From assembly GCA_002509405.1 (NCBI GenBank), contig DAVO01000012.1, forward strand, positions 7,276-71,275: a stretch of DNA of 64,000 bases, read 5' to 3'. Source of the stretch: Methanomassiliicoccaceae archaeon UBA72 (GTDB lineage: Archaea > Thermoplasmatota > Thermoplasmata > Methanomassiliicoccales > Methanomethylophilaceae). A program made the translations under genes and the position numbers. Each line of letters starts with the position of its first letter. Position 1 is the first letter of the stretch. The notes beneath the pieces were generated by a model. It saw only the letters and a program-made list of their open reading frames with translations. It made no database searches and was not told the DNA's origin. This document shows, piece after piece, positions 16,196 to 23,266 of this stretch.

Positions 16196-18265
16196 ATGAG
16201 GCCACCGGTTCTGATACTCTTGGCGGTGATGGTCGCTGTCACACCCGCGTTCATGGCAGCGGAGGATGTGGCCGCTGCACCTGACGGAGTTTTAATCTCC
16301 GAGGTTCAGCCGAAAGGAGCAGAGGGGTTGTCGTTACATAATTTCGGTGACCGCTGTCTGGATCTGAAAGGGTACAGCCTTTCGGACAGTGAAGGTAAGC
16401 TCGTTTTCACAAGATCGATAATGCTGGGACCTTCGGCAGACATTACCGTTTCATTCGACATCGATTCGGTACAGACTTTCCTTGACCGTCCCGGGGACGA
16501 AGATTTTTTCGCATATGAGGTCGGCACATTCGGAATCACCGCCGATAAAAGATTCAAACTTGCAGATTCAGGTGACGGCCTTTGTCTCTTCGACCCCGGG
16601 AACGTGTTGCTTGATTCGGTCTGCTGGGGAAATGTGACTGTCGAAGGCTGGAGCGGCCGGTCGGGAGACAGGCCCACAGAGGACAGATACCTTGTCCGTC
16701 TTTCTTCGTCGGACACGGATACGGCGGAAGATTGGAAGCTGACCCGTCCAGGCATGACAGACCGGTCGTGCGTCACGTTCACTGCTGACGTGACTCCGTT
16801 CACATTCCCCGAATGCCGCGGCTCGCACATCTACAATGCCCTCGAATCAGCGAGAGAGGAAGTCCTTATTTCGATCTACCAGTTGACAAGCAGGGAGACC
16901 GTCGCCCTCCTGTGCCTCCTTGCAGGGAGCGGTGTGAGTGTTAACGTCCTTTTGGAAGGATCTCCATTGGGAGGAAGGGAAATTGTAAACACCGAGCGCA
17001 TGATGATGAAAAATCTGGTTGACAGCGGCGGCACGGTGAGGTTCATCAACGATCCGAACTCCGGAGACAACAGAGATTACGGCAGCAGATTCACGTATGT
17101 ACATTCCAAATACGCTGTCATAGACGGAAAAACGACCATAATCACATCCGAGAACTGGACAGAATCCAATATGGGCGCGGGAGAAGGCAACAGAGGATGG
17201 GGAGCCGTATTGGAAAGCGAGGATTTTGCGTCATATATGCGGGAGATATTCTTTAACGACAGCAGCAACGTCTTCGGAGACTGCATGGATCTGCTGGAAC
17301 TCTACCCGCAACAGGCAGGTTTCGAAGGAGGCATGGCCTATTCCGATCCCGCTCTGACTTATGACGACAGCTACGAGAGCATCACGTTCAGGGAATGCAT
17401 GGTGACGCCCGTGTTGTCGCCTGATAACTCGTACGGGCGGCTCAGGTCTATGATCGAAGGCTCCGAGGTCCGGGTGTTCGCCCAGCAGATGGACCTTTCG
17501 GATTCGTATATGAGCCTGTCAGAAGAATCTCCCGCATCATGGATGGTAGAAGCGGCGTCCCGCGGTGTCGACGGCAGGTTGATCTTAGATATCACCAATG
17601 ATACTGGAAGCGAATATGCAGAAATAGGACTGATCAACACCACCACGGGTCTGAAGGCGGCGGGGATCAGCGGAGGCGAGGGATTCCGGCTGACGCATAA
17701 CAAGGGGGTCATAGTCGATGACAGCGTGTGGATAGGCTCCGTGAACTGGACGGACACATCTTTTTTTCATAACAGGGAGGTGGCGGTAATCATCGATTCC
17801 CCCGGAGTGACGGATTTCTTCAAATCGCATTTCATGGAAGATTGGGACGATAACTACGCTTTCGGCGAAATAAATCTGGAGATCCTTTGTTCGGGGGACG
17901 GGGTGCCTTCTGATTTTGGTTCTTTTGAGGTATCGATATATCCGAAAGGAGATTACACGATCCTGTGGGACATATACGGGGACGGAAATCATATCCGGAG
18001 CTCCACTGTCGACAAGATATCTTATGAAGGGTTGGAGCCTGGAAGGCACACACTTATCGTAACGGTAACGGACGAAGATACGGGAAGATCCGCTTCAGCA
18101 TCTGTCGAATACATCGCTGAAGAATATCACGGACATACCGACAATATTAATGTCAACTGCGTATATTTGGCTGTAGGGGCGTCGGCCTCCGCGGTGGCTC
18201 TGGGGATCATCAGAGCAGAAAAAACTCGGGATTTCCGAGAAAAACGGAAGAGGAGATATCGGTGA
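16196..18265 (+). CDS. Secreted, membrane-anchored phospholipase D-fold nuclease/phosphodiesterase with lamin-tail domain
   Basis: 689 residues: signal peptide (1 to about 27), lamin-tail-like beta domain (about 30-190, starting VLISEVQPKGAEGLSLHN), then two PLD half-sites. The HxK motifs are HSKYAVIDG (about residue 303) and HNKGVIVDD (about 500), each followed by the usual N-W-T-(D/E)-S/T region (SENWTESN, SVNWTDTS). A beta-rich domain and a C-terminal membrane helix with a basic tail follow. PLD-fold proteins with lamin-tail domains are typically extracellular nucleases or phosphodiesterases. The substrate cannot be told from sequence. The next gene starts within its stop. Confidence 0.83.
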   Translation: MRPPVLILLAVMVAVTPAFMAAEDVAAAPDGVLISEVQPKGAEGLSLHNFGDRCLDLKGYSLSDSEGKLVFTRSIMLGPSADITVSFDIDSVQTFLDRPGDEDFFAYEVGTFGITADKRFKLADSGDGLCLFDPGNVLLDSVCWGNVTVEGWSGRSGDRPTEDRYLVRLSSSDTDTAEDWKLTRPGMTDRSCVTFTADVTPFTFPECRGSHIYNALESAREEVLISIYQLTSRETVALLCLLAGSGVSVNVLLEGSPLGGREIVNTERMMMKNLVDSGGTVRFINDPNSGDNRDYGSRFTYVHSKYAVIDGKTTIITSENWTESNMGAGEGNRGWGAVLESEDFASYMREIFFNDSSNVFGDCMDLLELYPQQAGFEGGMAYSDPALTYDDSYESITFRECMVTPVLSPDNSYGRLRSMIEGSEVRVFAQQMDLSDSYMSLSEESPASWMVEAASRGVDGRLILDITNDTGSEYAEIGLINTTTGLKAAGISGGEGFRLTHNKGVIVDDSVWIGSVNWTDTSFFHNREVAVIIDSPGVTDFFKSHFMEDWDDNYAFGEINLEILCSGDGVPSDFGSFEVSIYPKGDYTILWDIYGDGNHIRSSTVDKISYEGLEPGRHTLIVTVTDEDTGRSASASVEYIAEEYHGHTDNINVNCVYLAVGASASAVALGIIRAEKTRDFREKRKRRYR

Positions 18266-18711
18266 TAGTAAGACAGATGTCCGAAGAGGACCTCCCGCGC
18301 GTGTACGCAATCGCCTTGAGCTCGCTCGACGAGTACTACCTGCCCGAGATATTCTCATTTTTTCTAAACCAATGGCCAAGCGGGCAGCTCGTGGCATGTT
18401 CTGTTACCGGAAAGGTAATCGGATTCATCTGCGGCTCCCGTCTGGGGCCGGACCGTGTGGGGATAGCCCTTCTGGCGGTCGAAAGGGAGGGCAGGTGTCG
18501 CGGAGCGGGATCCGAGCTTCTGGCGGCATTGAGGAAACGCGCCGTTGCGGAGGGCGCATACACAGTGCAACTGGAGGTCCGCAAAGAAAACGAGGCCGCG
18601 ATCCGTTTCTACAAGGCCCGCGGGTTCATCATCACTGAGGATTTGCCGGTATTCTACAACAACGGCGGGGACGGGATCAGGATGATCGGGGCCACAGTCC
18701 AGAACTCGTGA
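18262..18711 (+). CDS. GNAT-family N-acetyltransferase, RimI-like
   Basis: A 149-residue GNAT. The acetyl-CoA loop is RCRGAGSELLAAL (motif A, Q/R-x-x-G-x-G/A), and the C-terminal motif EAAIRFYKARGF is characteristic of RimI/Ard1-type protein N-terminal acetyltransferases. The GTG start at 18262 overlaps the stop of the PLD-fold gene (GTGA), so they are translationally coupled. The coupling may only reflect gene packing. Confidence 0.82.
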   Translation: MIVRQMSEEDLPRVYAIALSSLDEYYLPEIFSFFLNQWPSGQLVACSVTGKVIGFICGSRLGPDRVGIALLAVEREGRCRGAGSELLAALRKRAVAEGAYTVQLEVRKENEAAIRFYKARGFIITEDLPVFYNNGGDGIRMIGATVQNS

Positions 18712-18740
18712 TCATCTCGACTGTTTTCTGGTTCTTCCAA

Positions 18741-18750
18741 TATCTATAAC
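18741..18750 (+). promoter_or_regulatory. TATA box of the peroxiredoxin gene
   Basis: TATCTATAAC about 35-44 bases before the ATG, followed by a GAGGT ribosome-binding site at 18774-18778. Confidence 0.4.
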
Positions 18751-18784
18751 TATTCGTAAGGCCGTTAAGTCTTGAGGTAAAAAA

Positions 18785-19501
18785 ATGGAAAACGAAGAAC
18801 CATATTGCTGTTGCTGCTGCGACGAAGATGAAGTAAGCGAAAGGATACCTCTCATCGGAGAGGACGCGCCCGCTTTCAAGGCGAACACAACACAGGGAGA
18901 GATCAACTTCCCGGCAGACTTCAAGGGAAAATGGGTCATCTTGTTCTCCCACCCCGCCGATTTCACGCCTGTCTGCTCTACCGAGTTCATGACATTTGCA
19001 GCGATGACGGACGAGTTCAAGGCGCTCAACACCCAGCTCGTCGGTATCTCCATCGACTCCATCCACTCGCACATCGCCTGGCTCAGATCGATCTCTCAGA
19101 TGGAGTGGGGGCCGCACAAGAAAGGTGTCGAGATCACATTCCCTTTGATCGACGACGTGAGCATGAACGTTGCCAACAAATACGGAATGGTCCACGACAA
19201 GACCTCTACTTCCGCGGTGCGTGCGACCTTCATCATCGACCCCGTCGGTAAGATCAGGACGATCCTCTACTACCCGGCAAGCACCGGGCGCAACATGGAA
19301 GAGATCAAGAGAGTGGTGATCGCTTTGCAGAAGGCGGACAAGGACAAATGTGCCACGCCCGCAAACTGGAAGCCCGGGGACGATGTGATCATCCCCGCAC
19401 CCGGAAGCTGCGGTGCGGCCAAGGACCGTGTGGCTGACAAGTCCGAGGACAAGTACTGCTACGACTGGTTCCTCTGCTTCCGCAAAGAAAAGAAGCAGTG
19501 A
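18785..19501 (+). CDS. Peroxiredoxin (Prx6-like) with N-terminal run of five cysteines
   Basis: A 238-residue peroxidase of the long archaeal Prx6/AhpC branch. The peroxidatic Cys lies in HPADFTPVCSTEF (about residue 60). The conserved Arg is in TSAVRATFIIDP, and the C-terminal dimerisation arm holds the PANWKPGDDVIIP motif. It reduces H2O2 and alkyl peroxides. Unusual features are the N-terminal YCCCCCDEDE extension and extra C-terminal cysteines (SCG, YCYDWFLC). These could be redox relay, metal-binding or thiol-buffer sites. It has its own promoter and shares a hairpin terminator with the convergent Lon-like gene. Confidence 0.9.
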   Translation: MENEEPYCCCCCDEDEVSERIPLIGEDAPAFKANTTQGEINFPADFKGKWVILFSHPADFTPVCSTEFMTFAAMTDEFKALNTQLVGISIDSIHSHIAWLRSISQMEWGPHKKGVEITFPLIDDVSMNVANKYGMVHDKTSTSAVRATFIIDPVGKIRTILYYPASTGRNMEEIKRVVIALQKADKDKCATPANWKPGDDVIIPAPGSCGAAKDRVADKSEDKYCYDWFLCFRKEKKQ

Positions 19502-19510
19502 AATCATTTA

Positions 19511-19528
19511 GGGGCGAAAGCCCCTTTT
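19511..19528. terminator. Stem-loop between convergent peroxiredoxin and Lon-like genes
   Basis: GGGGC (19511-19515), GAAA tetraloop, GCCCC (19520-19524), then TTTT. It lies between converging genes; the T-run serves the + strand transcript best. Confidence 0.65.
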
Positions 19529-19539
19529 AAATTTCTTGT

Positions 19540-21060
19540 TCAATTGAACATGCTGTCGTCCGGAACGTGCTCGTTCTGGAAATAATACTGTGACTTTTCC
19601 TTCTGAGCGCTGGATACGTCTTTCGAGAGGCCCTTGGTGTATGAACCGTATTTGTTCTTGATCTGTTCCTCGACGGGCATCGCGCGCTTCAGCGCCCTGC
19701 GGACGTGTTCGGCGGTTATGATGTCCTCTCCGTCGACCACAGCGATGTCCCCTGCGGCGCGGATCAGCCCCCCCATCTCTCTGAGCCTGAGGGTCAGGGA
19801 GTTGGACTGCTCGTCCAGTTTCGCCCTGCGGCGTCCTTCTTTGATGAGCTCTTCCACTGCGGGTATGTCCGCATGGGGGATGCGCCCGTCCTTCTGAACC
19901 TCTTGGGCTACGAACTGGGCATATTTGGCGCGGTTCTCGCTGTTGTCCGGCATGACCGTGTCGACCAGCACTTCGTATCCGTTGCCTATGATGCGCGAGC
20001 GCAGCGGGGAGAGGATGTTCTCGATGTCCTGGATGTTACATGCCGCGACCAGAATGAAGTCGCAAGGTACGGCGTCGACCCTGACGCTGGCGCCTGCAGA
20101 TTGCGGGTTGTGCCCTGTTATCGGGAAAGTCTTGTCCTGCATGGCGGTCAGAATGTACCTTTGGAGATTGCCGAGATGAGATATCTCGTCAATGAACAGG
20201 ACTCCCTCGTGTGCTTCGTGTATCGCTCCGGCGACGACCCTCTCATAAGCGGGGGAGCCGAGCTTTTCATGTCCTCCGTACGGGTCGTGCAGGACATCCC
20301 CGAGAAGTTCGGTCTCGGACGAACCGGTGGCCATGACAAACGGGTTCCTCCTCAGTTTCACCAGGACCTTCTTGTTTTTTGTGCCTTGGAGCTGGCTTCT
20401 CTTCTCCAGAGACTTCTGGTCGAGCATGCGTATGTACTCTCCGGCCCTTTCGAACACGATGGTCTCCTCGGTCCCGTCAGGCAGCGTCCTCGTGGTGTTC
20501 ACACGGTCCTTCCCGGCTAGCGTCGGTTGCCCGTTGAACGATTCCATGAGGCTGCCGAAAAGGTCTGCGAACGGGGCGTTAACGGCGGTGCTCGTCTTTC
20601 CTGTTTGGCACTCGGGGCACACAAGGTCGTGAGGGCTGGAATACGCCCCGCACTTCTTGCAACGGAACCCTAGGCGCTCGGCGACGTTCGCTGGAGCCTT
20701 TTTGGGTTCCAGAAGCGTGCCCACCGTCTCGGCCGTGAGGTCCTCTTCGCGGACGACCTCCTTGCTGTCCAGCACTTCCAGGAGCGGCCTCTCGCTGTTT
20801 TCCGGGTTTTTCACGACGCGTATCTCATGGTTCGGCACCGGCAGGTTCAGGGAGAGCGCTTGCGCAATCATCGACTTGCCGGTGCCCGGAGGCCCGACCA
20901 GGAGCAGGTTCCTGCGTTGTGTCGCGGCGATCTTGGCCATCTGGATGGCCTCGTTCTGGCCCAACACCCTGTCCAGGGGGTCGGACGGCAGAAGTATTTC
21001 GCCTGTCGACGCGAGCTCGGTCACATCGCTCCAGTGCTCTACGGGCCTCCTTTCTGACAT
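19540..21060 (-). CDS. Lon/MCM-like AAA+ ATPase with zinc ribbon, lacking the Lon protease domain
   Basis: 506 residues most similar in layout to the archaeal LonB ATPase module. Walker A is GPPGTGKS (about 56-63), Walker B LFIDEISHL (about 297), sensor-1 AACN, and arginine finger LRSRI, followed by a helical lid domain. Where LonB carries membrane helices between Walker A and B, this protein has a zinc-ribbon-like C-x2-C-x11-C-x2-C (CKKCGAYSSPHDLVCPEC). It ends soon after the lid, with no Ser-Lys peptidase domain; a full LonB is about 640-700 residues. It may be a chaperone-type remodeller or partner with a separate protease. It lies 9 bases downstream of dnaG. Confidence 0.8.
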   Translation of the reverse strand: MSERRPVEHWSDVTELASTGEILLPSDPLDRVLGQNEAIQMAKIAATQRRNLLLVGPPGTGKSMIAQALSLNLPVPNHEIRVVKNPENSERPLLEVLDSKEVVREEDLTAETVGTLLEPKKAPANVAERLGFRCKKCGAYSSPHDLVCPECQTGKTSTAVNAPFADLFGSLMESFNGQPTLAGKDRVNTTRTLPDGTEETIVFERAGEYIRMLDQKSLEKRSQLQGTKNKKVLVKLRRNPFVMATGSSETELLGDVLHDPYGGHEKLGSPAYERVVAGAIHEAHEGVLFIDEISHLGNLQRYILTAMQDKTFPITGHNPQSAGASVRVDAVPCDFILVAACNIQDIENILSPLRSRIIGNGYEVLVDTVMPDNSENRAKYAQFVAQEVQKDGRIPHADIPAVEELIKEGRRRAKLDEQSNSLTLRLREMGGLIRAAGDIAVVDGEDIITAEHVRRALKRAMPVEEQIKNKYGSYTKGLSKDVSSAQKEKSQYYFQNEHVPDDSMFN

Positions 21061-21069
21061 GGGACTTCC

Positions 21070-22608
21070 TCAGTAGAAATCGTCCTTTGCCCAAAGGGTC
21101 ATATCGGCCGGCAGTTTGGAGACCTTCCCCTTGCGGGTGGCGACCACGACTCCGATCTTCTTCTCGTCGCAGACGTCCACTATCCTCTGGGATATCACTC
21201 CGTCGAAGACTATGGACGCTATCCCCTCGCCTTCTTCCTTGAGGGTGTCGGCGAGGCTCTTCACTGCGACTTCTTTGACGACCTTCTTCTCAGCGTCGAG
21301 CAGTTTTGCGTTATGGGTGGATGCCATGTCGGCGAGCAGGTCCCTGAAGAAGACCTGGTCCTCAGTAAGCGCTTTGTCGGCCCGTCTGGGCTTCTTTGCG
21401 CGGAGGGTCCTCGTAGGCTTCTCTTCAGTCTCTGAGTCGCCTTTCTCTTCGGCTTCAGGTTTTGCCGCCTCGGTCCTTATGGCCTCGGGCTTGGAAACCT
21501 CCTGCTTCGCCGCCTCGGGTTTCACGATCTCCTTGACTTGTTCGGCCTCGGCCTCTTCAACGGCCTCGGCCTCCTCCTTCGCTTCCTTCTTTCTGAACCT
21601 CTCGGCCGCCTCGGTGTTGAACCTCTCCCTCCTGGGAGTGCGGTCTTCGTCCCTGGGTCTGGCGCCCTGGTTCTGGTGGCGGTCGTGGCCGGAGTGCTGT
21701 TCCCTCCTGGCAGGCCTGGGCTCTTCCTCCTCTTCTTTGGGCTCCTCAGCCGAGATGCCGGTGATACCGTTCATTTCCATGTACTGGTCTGCGGGTATCT
21801 TGTTGCGGAGGCATTTGACAAGCTGTTTCTGAGTAAGCTCCTCGACCTCCTGTGAGCGGGGCGCCCGGGCAACGAAGTCGACCTCTGCAACCTGGAAAAG
21901 CTCCTTGAGGATCAGTTCTCCTCCCCTGTCGCCATCTACGAATGCGGTAACGACCCTTTCCCTGGACAGGTCCTGGACCGTCTTGGGAATGTCCGTCCCC
22001 TCGACCGCTATGGCGTTCTTAATTCCCGATCTGAGGCAGTTGAGGACATCGGACCTGCCTTCGACGACAATTATGGACTCCGCATCTTTCACGTTGGGTC
22101 CGGCAGGGCACCTGTCCTTGCCGTAGGAGACTATCTCTTCGACCTGCAGGCTCTTTCTTATGTTGTCGGTAAGGTCCGAGCTTGTCCCCTTCGACTGTTT
22201 TATCAGCTCGGAAAGGAGCTCCTTGGCGCGTTCGATGACCTTCTCCCTCTTGGTTATCCTCACATCTTCGATGCCGAGGACCTTGATAGACGCTTTGCAT
22301 GGCCCCACACGGTCGACGGTCTCGAGGGCCGATGCGAGAATGACGGTCTCGACCTGGTCGAGGCTCGAGGACATCGTGACGTTTCCTTCAGACCTTCCTC
22401 CCTTGGAGGTGACATCAACCTCTATCCTTCCGATCCTTCCCGTTTTCTGGAGGTCTCTAAGGTCGAGGTCGTCGCCGAGAAGTCCCTCTGTCTGTCCGAA
22501 GATCGCTCCGACGACGTCAGGCTTCTCCACGACACCGTCGGCATTGATCTTCGCTTTAACCAAGTATTTTGTAGCTGTTGGATCTGCGTACATTTGAATC
22601 ATTTCCAT
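21070..22608 (-). CDS. dnaG: Archaeal DnaG-type primase
   Basis: 512 residues. The N-terminal domain matches archaeal DnaG (ATKYLVKAKINADGVVEKP, GAIFGQTEGLLGDDLDLRDLQ). A TOPRIM domain follows, with IIVVEGRSDVLN (catalytic Glu) and FVDGDRGGE (DxD). A long Glu/Ala/Lys-rich low-complexity linker (about 295-415) precedes a C-terminal domain. Archaeal DnaG acts with the exosome in RNA degradation and has primase activity in vitro. Three in-frame ATGs exist (22608, 22602, 22593). A TATA-like TATAT near 22620 would favour the last two. Confidence 0.93.
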   Translation of the reverse strand: MEMIQMYADPTATKYLVKAKINADGVVEKPDVVGAIFGQTEGLLGDDLDLRDLQKTGRIGRIEVDVTSKGGRSEGNVTMSSSLDQVETVILASALETVDRVGPCKASIKVLGIEDVRITKREKVIERAKELLSELIKQSKGTSSDLTDNIRKSLQVEEIVSYGKDRCPAGPNVKDAESIIVVEGRSDVLNCLRSGIKNAIAVEGTDIPKTVQDLSRERVVTAFVDGDRGGELILKELFQVAEVDFVARAPRSQEVEELTQKQLVKCLRNKIPADQYMEMNGITGISAEEPKEEEEEPRPARREQHSGHDRHQNQGARPRDEDRTPRRERFNTEAAERFRKKEAKEEAEAVEEAEAEQVKEIVKPEAAKQEVSKPEAIRTEAAKPEAEEKGDSETEEKPTRTLRAKKPRRADKALTEDQVFFRDLLADMASTHNAKLLDAEKKVVKEVAVKSLADTLKEEGEGIASIVFDGVISQRIVDVCDEKKIGVVVATRKGKVSKLPADMTLWAKDDFY

Positions 22609-23266
22609 GAAGGGATGGATATACGCCCTGCTCAGCTCTTTCTCACGGACACCTGCCCGATTCGAACTGTATTCTCGTCTCTGACCTGTAGTCTTTCCCG
22701 CTCAGCGGTGATGCGTTCTGGTCTTGGGGCCCGGTCGTTCCGACGGGGCTGCCGGTTGATAGTGAATCAGTGAACAGGGAATATTCAATTCCCTTGGGTA
22801 TACAAACACACATCGCGCTTATAAGGTTTTGCGGAAAAAATGACGATCGGGCTTCGATCGATCCTACCGTTTCGGTGATGGTTGCCGATTGTCGGGGTCG
22901 GGAAAAAACGGAGACGCTTTCAGGAAAATTCAGTTGCGACCCTTCATTCAGGACAGTTCATTTTTCCCGTTTGTCTTCAAAGACAGCAGGTGTGGACAAA
23001 AAAACTATATAGTATAACATGATGGAAAATTGTGATTGGCGGGAAAGAGCCGAGAGCATGGAGGAGATTACCTTGGGTTCTCCTGCTCTTGTTGTGCGCC
23101 GTCGGGTCGACTTCTGCCATTGCCCTTGTGACATGCGACGAGGTCGGTTGCGGAGAAGAGGACGCAATGCCGTTAACCGGTCCCGTGTCATACATTCCAC
23201 ACTAGGCGGTGGATGCGGGGCCTGCCCGCGGCTGCGAAGCGGCATGCGTGCCGTCCTATGGCGGGG
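22609..23266. other. 658-base gap between dnaG and the YhaN-like gene, with a possible RNA gene
   Basis: No frame here looks like a protein gene: short frames are rich in Arg, Ser and Cys and have no family resemblance. It holds a 6-bp hairpin at 22775-22793, a strong TATA-like palindrome ACTATATAGT (23004-23013), and downstream of it GC-rich inverted repeats. The clearest is AGAGCA-T-GGAG (23053-23063) pairing with CTCC-TGCTCT (23080-23089). A structured non-coding RNA starting near 23035 is possible. I did not find the conserved cores of RNase P RNA, SRP RNA or a tRNA. Confidence 0.35.
23004..23013 (+). promoter_or_regulatory. TATA-like palindrome in the dnaG/yhaN-like gap
   Basis: The perfect palindrome ACTATATAGT, flanked by an A-run, resembles an archaeal TATA box. 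No convincing coding region lies downstream on the + strand before the antisense YhaN-like gene. Confidence 0.35.

Noticed and set aside
22654..22667. tRNA T-loop-like sequence (minus strand GTTCGAATC)
   Set aside because: The flanking bases do not form a T stem and no acceptor or anticodon stem could be placed around it.
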